Shown here piece after piece: positions 14,192 through 22,913 of a DNA stretch of 64,000 bases; the stretch's first letter is position 1, and the number at the start of each line of letters is the position of its first letter. The position numbers were made by a program, and so were the translations under genes. The stretch comes from Streptomyces sp. NBC_00513 (GTDB lineage Bacteria > Actinomycetota > Actinomycetes > Streptomycetales > Streptomycetaceae): NCBI RefSeq assembly GCF_041431415.1, contig NZ_CP107845.1:2542001-2606000 (forward strand), in the 5' to 3' direction. The notes beneath the pieces were generated by a model. It was given only the letters and a program-made list of their open reading frames with translations. It ran no database searches and was not told where the DNA came from.

Positions 14192-15064
14192 TCAGCCCTT
14201 GGTCGCGCCTGCGGTCATTCCGGCGACGAGGTGACGCTGGGCGAAGAGGAAGAAGACGGCGGCGGGGATGGCGATGAGGACCGAGGCGGCGGTCATCGCT
14301 CCCCAGTTGGAGGTGTACTGCGTGACGAAGGTCTGCAGTCCGCCGGCCAGGGTGAGGTTCTCGTCGCCGACCATGAAGGCGGAGGCGTAGGCGACTTCGC
14401 CCCAGGCGGTGATGAAGGCGTAGAAGCCGGTCACGGCGAGGCCGGGTTTGGCCAGGGGCAGGATCAGTCGCCAGAAGGTGCCGAAGGGGTTGAGTCCGTC
14501 GACGCGGCCGGATTCGTCGATCTCCACCGGGATGGTGTCGAAGAAGCCCTTCATCATCCAGGCGCAGAAGGGCACGGCGATGGTGAGGTACGTGATGATC
14601 AGGCCGACGGGCTGGTTGAGCAGGCCGAGCTGTCCCATGAGGTTGTAGAGCGGGACGATGAGGATGGCCATGGGGAACATCTGCGTGATGAGCAGGGTCC
14701 ACATGAGGGGTTTCATGCCGGGGAACTTGAACCGGCTGACGGCGTAGCCGGTGGTGGCCGCGATGAACACGCCGAGGATCGTGGTGACGCCGGCGACGAG
14801 GACGGAGTTGGCGAACCAGGAGAAGAAGGAGGTCGACTCCACCAGGTAGCGGTAGTTGTCGAGGGTGGGTTCCTTCACGAAGTCGGTGCTGATGGCGTGC
14901 TTCGCGGGCTTGATGGAGGTCAGCAGGACCCACAGGACCGGGAAGACGGCGATGACGGACGCGACGACGAGGGTGGCGTGCAGGCCGACGGAGGCGGTCG
15001 GGGAGCGGCGTCCCCGGCGGGGTCCGGCCGCCTGTTCCTTGTTGGTGGCGGTCGACACGGTCAC
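14192..15064 (-). CDS. malG: Maltose/maltodextrin ABC transporter permease MalG
   Basis: 290 residues from GTG 15064, overlapping the malF stop (GTGA) with GAGAGG just ahead; GTG 15067 is an equal option. Six membrane segments are seen, the first at about 28-48 (VVASVIAVFPVLWVLLTSI). The EAA loop of the permease family, which docks to the ATPase, is present as VEIDESGRVDGLNPFGTFWR. It forms the channel with MalF. No ATPase gene is in the cluster; in Streptomyces the shared ATPase MsiK encoded elsewhere usually drives such importers. The overlap with malF indicates coupled translation. Confidence 0.93.
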   Translation of the reverse strand: MTVSTATNKEQAAGPRRGRRSPTASVGLHATLVVASVIAVFPVLWVLLTSIKPAKHAISTDFVKEPTLDNYRYLVESTSFFSWFANSVLVAGVTTILGVFIAATTGYAVSRFKFPGMKPLMWTLLITQMFPMAILIVPLYNLMGQLGLLNQPVGLIITYLTIAVPFCAWMMKGFFDTIPVEIDESGRVDGLNPFGTFWRLILPLAKPGLAVTGFYAFITAWGEVAYASAFMVGDENLTLAGGLQTFVTQYTSNWGAMTAASVLIAIPAAVFFLFAQRHLVAGMTAGATKG

Positions 15065-16098
15065 CACACCTCTCCCTGCTTGCGCAGCGAGCGCCGGTAG
15101 ACCAGCGCGAAGATCATGAGCAGGGCGAGGATGAGCACGCCCCAGGTGGCGGAGCCCGCGAAGTCGCGGGGGCTGGCCACGAAGGCCTGGCGGAAGGCCT
15201 GGGTCACCAGGATCTCGGTGGAGTCGCCCGGTCCGCCCCGGGTGAGCAGGAAGATCACCGGGAACATGTTGAAGGTCCAGATGGTGGAGAGCAGGATCAC
15301 CGTCATGCTGACGGCCCGCAGGCCGGGCAGGGTGATGTGCCGGAACCGCTGCCAGGGGGTGGCGCCGTCCATCTCGGCGGCTTCGTAGAGCTCGCCGGGG
15401 ATGGACTGGAGGCCGCCGAGGAGGGCGACCATCATGAAGGGGACGCCGAGCCAGACGTTGACGGTGATGACGGAGACCTTGGCCCACGTCGGGTCGTCGA
15501 GCCACGGGATGGCGGAGATGCCGCCGCCGTCGAGCAGCTTGTTGAGGATGCCGTTGTCGCGGTTGAAGAGGAACCGCCAGGCGAAGACGGACACGAAGCC
15601 GGGGACGGCCCAGGGCAGGATGAGTGCCATCCGGTAGGCGGCGCGGCCCTTGAAGTCGCGGTTGAGCATGGTGGCCAGGGCCAGTCCGAGCGCGAAGGTG
15701 ATCGACACGCACAGGACGGTCCAGCTGACCGTCCACACCAGCCGTTGCAGGAACACGGGGTCGGAGAGGACGGCCGCGTAGTTGTCGAGGCCGACGAACT
15801 CGTAGGTGGCCTCGATGTGGTTGGCGCCGATCGTGCGGCCGACGTTGCGCTCGTTGGCGTCGGTCAGCGACAGGTAGACGCCTCGTACGAGGGGCCAGCC
15901 GATGATGACGCCGAGGACGAGCACCACGGGGGTGATCATCGTCCAGGCGTACCAGTGGGTGGCCAGCGCGCGCCTGAAGCCACCGCGATTCCCGCTGTCA
16001 GTCCTGCGGCTCCGGCCGCGGGCCTCGATGTCGTCGCTCTTGGCGCCGTCATCGTTGCCCGCGGCCTTCGCCACCGACTGGCTGGTGTGAGCAGCCAT
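15061..16098 (-). CDS. malF: Maltose/maltodextrin ABC transporter permease MalF
   Basis: 345 residues from ATG 16098. A polar cytoplasmic N-terminus of about 45 residues precedes six or so membrane segments (TMITPVVLVLGVIIGWPLV the first) and an extracellular loop with FVGLDNYAAVLSDPVFL, typical of MalF-type permeases. The EAA motif ELYEAAEMDGATPWQRFRHI is clear. It starts 7 bases after malE and overlaps malG, so the three are one transcription and translation unit importing maltodextrins delivered by MalE. Confidence 0.94.
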   Translation of the reverse strand: MAAHTSQSVAKAAGNDDGAKSDDIEARGRSRRTDSGNRGGFRRALATHWYAWTMITPVVLVLGVIIGWPLVRGVYLSLTDANERNVGRTIGANHIEATYEFVGLDNYAAVLSDPVFLQRLVWTVSWTVLCVSITFALGLALATMLNRDFKGRAAYRMALILPWAVPGFVSVFAWRFLFNRDNGILNKLLDGGGISAIPWLDDPTWAKVSVITVNVWLGVPFMMVALLGGLQSIPGELYEAAEMDGATPWQRFRHITLPGLRAVSMTVILLSTIWTFNMFPVIFLLTRGGPGDSTEILVTQAFRQAFVASPRDFAGSATWGVLILALLMIFALVYRRSLRKQGEVW

Positions 16099-16105
16099 GG
16101 TCTTG

Positions 16106-17380
16106 TTACTTCCAGCCCTTGAGGATCTTGCGGAACTCGACGCCGGCCGCCTTGGCCGCGTCCTCGGGGCTTGCCGCCCCGGTGACCGCCTTGGTGTATT
16201 CGACCTTCAGCGGCTCGAAGAGGGAGCCGTTCTCCGGGATCCAGGCGCGCTCGACGGCCTTGTCGACGGCCGGCTTGAAGAACTGGACCATCTCGCTGGC
16301 CTTGACGTCCGGCTGCTCGTAGGCGGCCGTGCGGGTCGGGAGCAGGCTCAGGTCCTTGGCGGACTGGACCTGGACTTCCTGGGAGGTCATGTACTCCACG
16401 AAGGCGTGCGCGGCGGCACGGTTCTTGGAGCCGGCGTAGACGGCGAGGTCGTGGCCGCCCTGGGGGGCGCCGGCCTTGGCGGAGCCGGCCGGGACGGCGG
16501 CGACGCCGAGGTTGGCCTTGTCCTTGAACTGGTCGCCGGCGTAGCTGTCGGCGACGGCCCAGGGACCGTTGATCATCATGGCGACCTCGCCCGACTTGAA
16601 GGCGGTCTGCATGTTGACCCAGCCGTCGGTGGCGTTGGTGATCGCCGCGCCGGAGGTGACCAGGTCGCGGGCGGCCTTGAAGGCCTTGACGCCCGCGGGG
16701 TTGTCGACGGTGACCGTCTTGGTCTTCGCGTCGACGAGGTCGCCGCCCTCTCCGTAGATCAGCGGGAGGAACCAGTAGGAGTCGTCGCCGCGCAGGTACA
16801 GGCCGGCCTTGCCGGTCTTCGCCTTGATGGCGGCGGAGGCCGTCTTCAGCTCCTCCAGGGTGGTGGGGGGCTTGACGCCGGCGTCCGCGAGCATCTTCTT
16901 GTTGTAGAAGAGGCCGAGGGTGTCGATGACCTGCGGGACGGCGTAGGTCTTGCCCTCGTACTTGCCGCTGGCCGCGGCCTGCGGGAGGAACTCCGCGTCG
17001 ACCTTCTTGGCGGTCTCGGCGGGTACCTCGTCGAGGTAGCCGAGGGAGGCGAAGTCGGCGACCCAGCCGACGTCGGCGCGGATCACGTCAGGGGCCTCGG
17101 AGCCGCTGGTGAAGGCGTTCTTGGCCTTGTTCTGCGCGTCGCCGTACGGGACGTTGACGTACTTGACGTTGACCTTGGGGTGCTTCGCGGTGAACGCCTC
17201 GGCGATCTTCTGGAAGCTGGCCTTCTCGGCGTCGTTGGAGGTGTCCCACCACGTCACCGTGCCGGTCAGCTCACCGCCGGCCTTGGTGTCGCCGTTGTCG
17301 TTCCCGCTGTCACCGCTGCAAGCCGTCGCCGCGAGCGCCAGGGCCGCGACCAGCGCGGTGGCCGCTATGCCACGCCGCAT
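16106..17380 (-). CDS. malE: Maltose/maltodextrin-binding lipoprotein MalE
   Basis: 424 residues from ATG 17380 with AAGGAG 6-11 bases ahead. A lipoprotein signal ends at LAATACSG, so the mature protein is tethered by Cys21 outside the membrane. The rest is an extracellular solute-binding domain of family 1: GTVTWWDTS near the N-terminus, the hinge segment with TYAVPQVIDTLGLFYNKKML, and the substrate-cleft pattern MMINGPWAVAD. It captures maltose or maltodextrins for MalF-MalG. It is the first gene of the leftward operon malE-malF-malG-aglA-lacI and is divergent from the second glucosidase gene, with a MalR-type site in the shared control region. Confidence 0.95.
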   Translation of the reverse strand: MRRGIAATALVAALALAATACSGDSGNDNGDTKAGGELTGTVTWWDTSNDAEKASFQKIAEAFTAKHPKVNVKYVNVPYGDAQNKAKNAFTSGSEAPDVIRADVGWVADFASLGYLDEVPAETAKKVDAEFLPQAAASGKYEGKTYAVPQVIDTLGLFYNKKMLADAGVKPPTTLEELKTASAAIKAKTGKAGLYLRGDDSYWFLPLIYGEGGDLVDAKTKTVTVDNPAGVKAFKAARDLVTSGAAITNATDGWVNMQTAFKSGEVAMMINGPWAVADSYAGDQFKDKANLGVAAVPAGSAKAGAPQGGHDLAVYAGSKNRAAAHAFVEYMTSQEVQVQSAKDLSLLPTRTAAYEQPDVKASEMVQFFKPAVDKAVERAWIPENGSLFEPLKVEYTKAVTGAASPEDAAKAAGVEFRKILKGWK

Positions 17381-17463
17381 ATGAACTCCTTCGATGATCC
17401 CGGCCGCTTCCTCGCGGTCCCGAGTTGCCAGGAACGTAACAAGACTGAAAGCCGACCGAAAGA

Positions 17464-17486
17464 GCTTGCGGCAATTTTCTGCAAGC
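17464..17486. promoter_or_regulatory. malR: Putative MalR operator between malE and the divergent glucosidase
   Basis: GCTTGC (17464-17469) and GCAAGC (17481-17486) form an inverted repeat with a TTGCGGCAA core on the left, inside the 222-base divergent control region. The same CTTGC/GCAAG elements occur ahead of aml. Further partial copies (TTGCCGCAGCTTGC) lie at 17520-17533. Placement between malE and the glucosidase fits repression of both units when no maltodextrin is present. Confidence 0.65.
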
Positions 17487-17602
17487 GATGGTGATCGTTA
17501 CATCCGTGTGTCCGTACGGTTGCCGCAGCTTGCTGTTAGTTCGAGTCGCCTTCGAGTCCACGGGCCCGCAACCAGGGGGTGTGTCCCCGCGTTGACCCCG
17601 AC

Positions 17603-19234
17603 ATGACCCATGAGCTGACCGCACCCCGGCTTGCAAGCGCTTCCAGCAACACCGGCGCGAGCGAAGGCTGGTGGCGCGATGCCGTCATCTATCAGGTGTA
17701 CGTGCGGTCCTTCGCCGACAGCGACGGCGACGGCGTCGGCGACCTGAACGGGGTGCGCGAGCGGCTCCCCCACCTGGCCCGGCTGGGGGTCGACGCCGTG
17801 TGGCTGACCCCTTTCTACGTCTCCCCGCAGGCGGACGGCGGCTACGACGTCGCCGACTACCGGGCCGTGGATCCGCTCTTCGGCGACCTCTCCGACGCGG
17901 CCGAGCTGCTGCGGGCCGCGCACGCCCAGGGGCTGCGGGTCATCGTGGACGTGGTGCCGAACCACACCTCCGACGAGCACCCGTGGTTCCGGGCGGCCCT
18001 GAGGGACCCCGCCGCCCGGGAGCGGTACCACTTCCGGGCGGGGCGGGGCGCGGCCGGCGAGCTGCCGCCCAACGACTGGGAGTCGATCTTCGGGGGTCCC
18101 GCCTGGACCCGCGTCGAGGACGGGCAGTGGTACCTGCACCTCTTCGCACCCGAGCAGCCCGACCTCGACTGGGACCATCCGGAGGTGGCGGCGGAGTTCG
18201 CGGACGTGCTGCGGTTCTGGCTGGACCTGGGTGTGGACGGGTTCCGGGTGGACGTGGCGCACGGCATGGTCAAGGCGCCGGGGCTGCCCGACATCGGCCG
18301 CGCCGCCCAGGCCACCCTGATCGGTACGGAGCCGCTCCCCTTCTTCGACCAGGACGGGGTCCACGCGATCCACCGTTCCTGGCGGCGGCTCCTGGACGCG
18401 CACGAGGGCCCGCGGCCGGGGCCCGCGATCGGGGTGGCGGAGGCCTGGGCCCCGACCTCGGAGCGGCTCGCGCTGTACGTACGGCCCGACGAGCTGCACC
18501 AGGCGTTCAACTTCCGCTTCCTGAACTGTCCGTGGGACGCCGTCGCGATGCGCACCGTCATCGACGAGTCGCTGGCCGCGACGGCTTCCGTGGGCGCGCC
18601 GACGACGTGGGTGCTGTCGAATCACGACGTGGTGCGGCACGTGACCCGGTACGGGGGCGGCGCGCGGGGGCTGGCCCGGGCGCGGGCCGCCGCGCTGCTG
18701 ATGCTGGCGTTGCCGGGGTCGGCGTACGTCTACCAGGGCGAGGAACTCGGTCTGCCCGAGGTCACCGACCTCCCCGACGCCGTCCGCCGGGACCCCGCCT
18801 TCCATCGCGGCTCGGGGCAGGACGGGCTGCGTGACGGCTGCCGGATCCCGATCCCCTGGTCCGGGGAGGCGCCCCCGTACGACTTCGGTCCGGGCGGCAG
18901 CTGGCTGCCGCAGCCCGCCGACTGGGCGGGGCTGAGCGTCGCCGCGCAGACCGGTGACCCGCATTCCACGCTGGAGCTGTACCGGGCGGCCCTGGAGCTG
19001 CGGCGCGCGTTGCCCGGGCTGGGCTCCCCGGAGGCGGGCGGCCTGACGTGGCTGCCCGCTCCTGAGGGGGTGCTGCTGTTCACCCGCCCCGGCTTCGCCT
19101 GCACCGTCAACACCCGGTCGCGGGCGCTCCAACTCCCGTCGCCGGGAAGGCCCGTACTGTCCAGCGCGCCCGTGGAGACGGACGGTCGCAGTGTCCTGTT
19201 GCCCCCGGACTCGTGTACGTGGTGGGCATTGTGA
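17603..19234 (+). CDS. Cytoplasmic GH13 alpha-glucosidase (second copy)
   Basis: 543 residues from ATG 17603. No signal peptide. GH13 signatures are intact: VDVVPNHTSD, DGFRVDVAHG with the nucleophile, GVAEAWAP with the acid, and LSNHDVVRH. It is a paralog of the product of 12541-14142, with the same opening (WWRDAVIYQVYVRSFADSDG) and a 65-residue identical stretch beginning GAPTTWVLSN. It should remove glucose from maltodextrins in the cytoplasm. It is divergent from malE and 25 bases ahead of malR on the same strand, so it is probably co-transcribed with the repressor. No clear ribosome site precedes the ATG, and a perfect GCTTGCAAGC palindrome lies within its first codons. Confidence 0.92.
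   Translation: MTHELTAPRLASASSNTGASEGWWRDAVIYQVYVRSFADSDGDGVGDLNGVRERLPHLARLGVDAVWLTPFYVSPQADGGYDVADYRAVDPLFGDLSDAAELLRAAHAQGLRVIVDVVPNHTSDEHPWFRAALRDPAARERYHFRAGRGAAGELPPNDWESIFGGPAWTRVEDGQWYLHLFAPEQPDLDWDHPEVAAEFADVLRFWLDLGVDGFRVDVAHGMVKAPGLPDIGRAAQATLIGTEPLPFFDQDGVHAIHRSWRRLLDAHEGPRPGPAIGVAEAWAPTSERLALYVRPDELHQAFNFRFLNCPWDAVAMRTVIDESLAATASVGAPTTWVLSNHDVVRHVTRYGGGARGLARARAAALLMLALPGSAYVYQGEELGLPEVTDLPDAVRRDPAFHRGSGQDGLRDGCRIPIPWSGEAPPYDFGPGGSWLPQPADWAGLSVAAQTGDPHSTLELYRAALELRRALPGLGSPEAGGLTWLPAPEGVLLFTRPGFACTVNTRSRALQLPSPGRPVLSSAPVETDGRSVLLPPDSCTWWAL
17629..17638. promoter_or_regulatory. GCTTGCAAGC palindrome inside the glucosidase 5' end
   Basis: A perfect 10-bp palindrome built from the same CTTGC/GCAAG half-sites as the other MalR-type sites, followed by CGCTTCCAGCAAC. 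It falls at codons 9-12 of the glucosidase gene, where a bound LacI-type protein could act as a roadblock. Confidence 0.45.
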
Positions 19235-19259
19235 CGCGTGACCGGTACAGTCCAATCCC

Positions 19260-20291
19260 GTGACCGCACGGCTAGCCGACATCGCAGCCCAGGCGGGGGT
19301 CAGCGAAGCCACAGTCAGCCGCGTGCTCAACGGCAAGCCCGGTGTGGCCGCAGGCACCCGCGAATCCGTGCTGGCCGCCCTCGACGTGCTCGGTTACGAG
19401 CGGCCCGTGAAGCTGCGCCAACGCAGCGCCGGACTCGTCGGTCTGATAACCCCCGAACTCGACAACCCCATCTTTCCGGCGCTGGCGCAGGTCATCGGCC
19501 AGGCGCTGACCCGGCAGGGGTACACCCCGGTGCTGGCCACGCAGACGCCCGGCGGGTCCACCGAGGACGAGCTGACGGAGATGCTGGTGGACCGCGGGGT
19601 CTCCGGGATCATCTTCGTGTCCGGTCTGCACGCCGACACCACGGCCGACATGGGGCGCTACGACCAGCTCCGCGGCCAGGGTGTTCCGTACGTCCTCATC
19701 AACGGGTTCTCCGACAAGGTGCAGGCTCCCTTCGTCTCCCCCGACGACCGGGCGGCGATGCAGCTCGCGGTGACCCATCTGACGGCGCTCGGTCACACGC
19801 GGATCGGCCTCGCGGTCGGACCGAAGCGGTTCGTGCCGGTGTTGCGCAAGATCGAGGGTTTCCGGCTCGGCATGAAGGAACGGCTCGGTCTCGGCGAGGC
19901 CGAGATCGAGGAGCTGATCCAGCACTCCCTGTACACGCTGGAAGGCGGGCAGGCCGCGGCGACCGCGTTGATCGCGCGGGGCTGCACGGCGGTGGTGTGC
20001 GCGAGCGACATGATGGCGCTCGGTGCGATCCGGGCCGCGCGGCAGCGGGGGCTGAAGGTTCCGCAGGACGTGTCGGTGGTGGGTTTCGACGACTCCCCTC
20101 TCATAGCGTTCACGGATCCGCCGCTGACCACGATCAGGCAGCCGGTGCAGGCCATGGGGCAGGCGGCGGTCCGGACGCTGCTGGAGGAGATCGGCGGTAC
20201 GCCGGCCCCGCACAGCGAGTTCGTCTTCCTCCCCGAGTTGGTGGTCCGCGGTTCGACCGCGTCCGGGCCCAGGCAGCGGCGTACGCCCTGA
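19260..20291 (+). CDS. malR: Maltose operon repressor MalR (LacI family)
   Basis: 343 residues from GTG 19260. The N-terminus is a LacI helix-turn-helix (ADIAAQAGVSEATVSRVLNG) with the hinge helix in the next 30 residues; the rest is the sugar-sensing domain with TPELDNPIFPALAQVI, TPVLATQTPGGSTEDELTEM and DVSVVGFDDSPLIAF. From memory the sequence is very close to the characterised MalR of Streptomyces coelicolor, which represses malEFG and is relieved by maltose-type sugars. Here it is 25 bases behind the second glucosidase gene rather than directly divergent from malE. Its likely targets are the CTTGC/GCAAG sites at 17464-17486, 17629-17638 and 11385-11413. Confidence 0.93.
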   Translation: MTARLADIAAQAGVSEATVSRVLNGKPGVAAGTRESVLAALDVLGYERPVKLRQRSAGLVGLITPELDNPIFPALAQVIGQALTRQGYTPVLATQTPGGSTEDELTEMLVDRGVSGIIFVSGLHADTTADMGRYDQLRGQGVPYVLINGFSDKVQAPFVSPDDRAAMQLAVTHLTALGHTRIGLAVGPKRFVPVLRKIEGFRLGMKERLGLGEAEIEELIQHSLYTLEGGQAAATALIARGCTAVVCASDMMALGAIRAARQRGLKVPQDVSVVGFDDSPLIAFTDPPLTTIRQPVQAMGQAAVRTLLEEIGGTPAPHSEFVFLPELVVRGSTASGPRQRRTP

Positions 20292-20320
20292 GGGGGATCC
20301 CGTCATCCCCGGGGTTGATC

Positions 20321-20341
20321 GGGCGGTCCGAAGACCGTCCC
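20321..20341 (+). terminator. Short hairpin after malR
   Basis: GGGCGGTC (20321-20328) pairs with GACCGTCCC (20333-20341) around the tetraloop CGAA, with one bulged base. It lies 30 bases after the malR stop and ahead of the PAP2 gene. Confidence 0.5.
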
Positions 20342-20386
20342 ACGGGATGATCGAAGGCGAGAACGCATCTGGCAGACTCTGTCCCC

Positions 20387-21274
20387 ATGGGTGAAGCGAG
20401 CGTGAAGACACTGGAAACCCGGACGGACGTCTCGTCACCCACCGTGACCGAGAACGAGGCCCGCCCGGCCTCCGAACGTTCTCTTCTCACCCGGCTCCGC
20501 ACGCCCCGGCGGCCCCGGATCTGGTTCGAGGTCCTGCTGATCGCGATCAGCTACTGGACCTACTCGCTGATCCGCAACGCCGTCCCGGAGCAGAAGGCGG
20601 TCGCGCTGTCGAACGCCGACTGGATCTGGAGCGTCGAGCGCACCCTGGGCATCGCCGTGGAGCAGTCGATCAACCATGCCGTCAACTCGGTGACGTGGTT
20701 GATCGTCGGCATGAACTACTACTACGCGACGCTGCACTTCGTCGTGACCATCGGCGTGCTGGTGTGGATCTACCGCTTTCACCCGGGGCGTTACGCGGCC
20801 ACCCGCATGGTGCTCTTCGCCACCACCGGTGTCGCCCTGGTCGGCTACTTCTTCTACCCGCTCGCGCCGCCCCGGCTGATGAACGGGCAGGACTTCATCG
20901 ACACCGTGCTGGTCCACCACACCTGGGGTTCCATGGCCTCGGGCGACCTCAAGCACATGTCGAACCAGTACGCGGCCATGCCGTCGATGCACATAGGGTG
21001 GTCGCTCTGGTGCGGGCTGACGATCTTCGCCATCGCCTCCGCGCCCTGGGTACGGATCCTGGGCCTGCTCTACCCGACGGCGACGCTGGTCGTCATCGTG
21101 GCCACCGCGAACCACTTCTGGCTCGACGCCGTGGGCGGCATGCTGTGCCTGGCCTTCGGGTACACGGTCTCGCGTGCCTGGTACGGATCGCTTCCGCACC
21201 GGCTGCCCCGCCACCCCCGGGCCGTGGACCGGCATCCGGTGGCGGCGGCGCTGGCGAACCGCTTCACGCGCTGA
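20387..21274 (+). CDS. PAP2-superfamily membrane protein (inositolphosphotransferase-like)
   Basis: 295 residues from ATG 20387. After a charged cytoplasmic N-terminus of about 45 residues there are about six membrane segments (the first IWFEVLLIAISYWTYSLI). The PAP2 active-site pieces of the aureobasidin-resistance/inositolphosphotransferase branch are visible: AMPSMHIGWSLW (His that acts on the phosphate) and ANHFWLDAVGG (the second His/Asp pair). Such proteins move or remove lipid-linked phosphate groups at the outer side of the membrane. Substrate is not known. The gene stands alone, between malR and a convergent amidohydrolase gene. Confidence 0.87.
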   Translation: MGEASVKTLETRTDVSSPTVTENEARPASERSLLTRLRTPRRPRIWFEVLLIAISYWTYSLIRNAVPEQKAVALSNADWIWSVERTLGIAVEQSINHAVNSVTWLIVGMNYYYATLHFVVTIGVLVWIYRFHPGRYAATRMVLFATTGVALVGYFFYPLAPPRLMNGQDFIDTVLVHHTWGSMASGDLKHMSNQYAAMPSMHIGWSLWCGLTIFAIASAPWVRILGLLYPTATLVVIVATANHFWLDAVGGMLCLAFGYTVSRAWYGSLPHRLPRHPRAVDRHPVAAALANRFTR

Positions 21275-21314
21275 CCGTTCTTCCCGGTCCGTCGCTTCTC
21301 ACCCTGTCCTCTTC

Positions 21315-22913
21315 TCACCCTGTCTCTGCTCGGTCCGTGCGGTGCGTGATCCGGCCGCCGGACATCGTGAGTCGGATCGGCGCCTCGGCCACTTCGTCCG
21401 GCGCCGCGTCCACGGGGTCGAGGGCGAAGGCCGTCAGGTCCGCCCGGAATCCGGCCGCGACGCGGCCCGCCACCTTCTCCTCGCCGGCCGCGAGCGCGGC
21501 GTGCGAGGTCATGCCCTCCAGTGCCATCAGCCCGGTGAGGGCGGCTCCCGTCGAGGCCGCGCCGAGGGGGCTGCGGGCGGTCGCCAGGACCTGACGGGCG
21601 TCGTGGTGGGCGATGGGCCAGTCCGAGCCGAGGGCGAGCACCGCCCCGGCGTCGCGGAGGTCTCGGCAGCGCCAGGCGCGGGCCGCCCGGTCGTCTCCGA
21701 GGCGTTTGGACCATTCGTCGCTGTGGTCGGCCCGGGTGTAGGCGGTGTGCGGCGGCTGCATCGAGGCGATCACCCCGAGTTCCGCGAATCGCTTCAGCTG
21801 GTCGTCGGGGACGGTCTCGATGTGCTCGATCCGGTGTCGTGCACGGGCCCCCGGTCCCAGGTCCGCCACCGTGTCCAGGACGTGGCGGACGGCGGCGTCG
21901 CCGATGGCGTGGGTGGCGGTGCCGATGCCTGCCGCGTCGAGGGTGTGCACCGCGCGGGAGTAGGCGCGCAGGTCGGGCCAGAAGGCGTTCGTGCCCTGGC
22001 CGTGGCAGTCGGCGTGCTCCAGCCAGGCCGTTCCGCCCTCGACGGTGCCGTCCATGAAGAACTTCACCCCGCCGACCTGCCAGTGGCGGCCCCGGAGCAG
22101 TTGGAGTTCGACGAGTTCCTCCAGTTCGTCGGGGCCGGCGCCCGGCATGCACCAGGGGGACAGTCGCAGGCGCAGCGGCAGGTCGCCCTCGTACTCGACG
22201 GTGGAGAGCAGGGCCGGTACGTCCCCGTCGCCGAGGTCCATCACGTGGGCGCCGGTGAGTCCACCGGCGGCCATCTCGGCGAGGAGGGCCAGGAGGCGCC
22301 CGCGGCGTTCGGCGGAGGAGGGCTTGGGGACGAGGGCGCCGACGAGGTCCATCGCGGCGTGTTCGACGAGGTGGCCGGTGGGTCGGCCCTGCGGGTCGCA
22401 GACGATCTCGGAGCGTTGGGCGAAGGTGCGGGGCCCGGTGATGCCGGCGGCCCGCAGGGCCGCTTCGGAGGCGAGGGCGGAGTGGCCGTCGTGCAGGCGC
22501 AGGAAGGCGGGGGCTCCGGCGAGGGCGTCCTCGACGAGGGAGCGGTCGACGGGCCGGCCGCCGAAGGCGTTGTGGTCGAGGCCGTGGCCGACGATCCAGC
22601 CTCCGGGGCCGCGGTCGGCGGCGCGCAGGGCGGCGCGGAGTTGGTCGAGGTCGCGGACGGTGGAGAGGTCGGTGCCGGTGGCCATCTCGATGCCCCAGAC
22701 GGGGTGGCTGTGGGCGTCGGTGAGGCCGGGGGTGAGGGTGGCGCCGCCGAGGTCGATGACCTCGGTGGCCGGTCCGCGCCAGTCCCGTACGTCGCTCTCG
22801 TCGCCGACGGCGAGGATCTCGCCGTCGCGGACGGCTACCGCGTGGGCCTCGGGGCGGTCGGGGTCGAGGGTGCGGACGCGGGCTCCGGTGAGGACGGTGT
22901 CGGCAGCGGGCAC
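21315..22913 (-). CDS. YtcJ-like amidohydrolase
   Basis: 532 residues from GTG 22913, with AGGAG about 8 bases ahead. It is an Amidohydro_3/YtcJ-type metal-dependent hydrolase: DTVLTGARVRTLDP opens the composite domain, GLTDAHSHPVWG holds the HxH metal ligands (about 60-70), KFFMDGTVEGGTAWL the mid-barrel region, ATHAIGDAAV and HRIEHIE the further His ligands, and LGSDWPI the Asp. It probably hydrolyses an amide or cyclic imide taken up by the permease encoded just ahead, whose 3' end overlaps this gene by 79 bases. That overlap indicates coupled expression. The substrate cannot be read from the sequence. Confidence 0.9.
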   Translation of the reverse strand: MPAADTVLTGARVRTLDPDRPEAHAVAVRDGEILAVGDESDVRDWRGPATEVIDLGGATLTPGLTDAHSHPVWGIEMATGTDLSTVRDLDQLRAALRAADRGPGGWIVGHGLDHNAFGGRPVDRSLVEDALAGAPAFLRLHDGHSALASEAALRAAGITGPRTFAQRSEIVCDPQGRPTGHLVEHAAMDLVGALVPKPSSAERRGRLLALLAEMAAGGLTGAHVMDLGDGDVPALLSTVEYEGDLPLRLRLSPWCMPGAGPDELEELVELQLLRGRHWQVGGVKFFMDGTVEGGTAWLEHADCHGQGTNAFWPDLRAYSRAVHTLDAAGIGTATHAIGDAAVRHVLDTVADLGPGARARHRIEHIETVPDDQLKRFAELGVIASMQPPHTAYTRADHSDEWSKRLGDDRAARAWRCRDLRDAGAVLALGSDWPIAHHDARQVLATARSPLGAASTGAALTGLMALEGMTSHAALAAGEEKVAGRVAAGFRADLTAFALDPVDAAPDEVAEAPIRLTMSGGRITHRTDRAETG

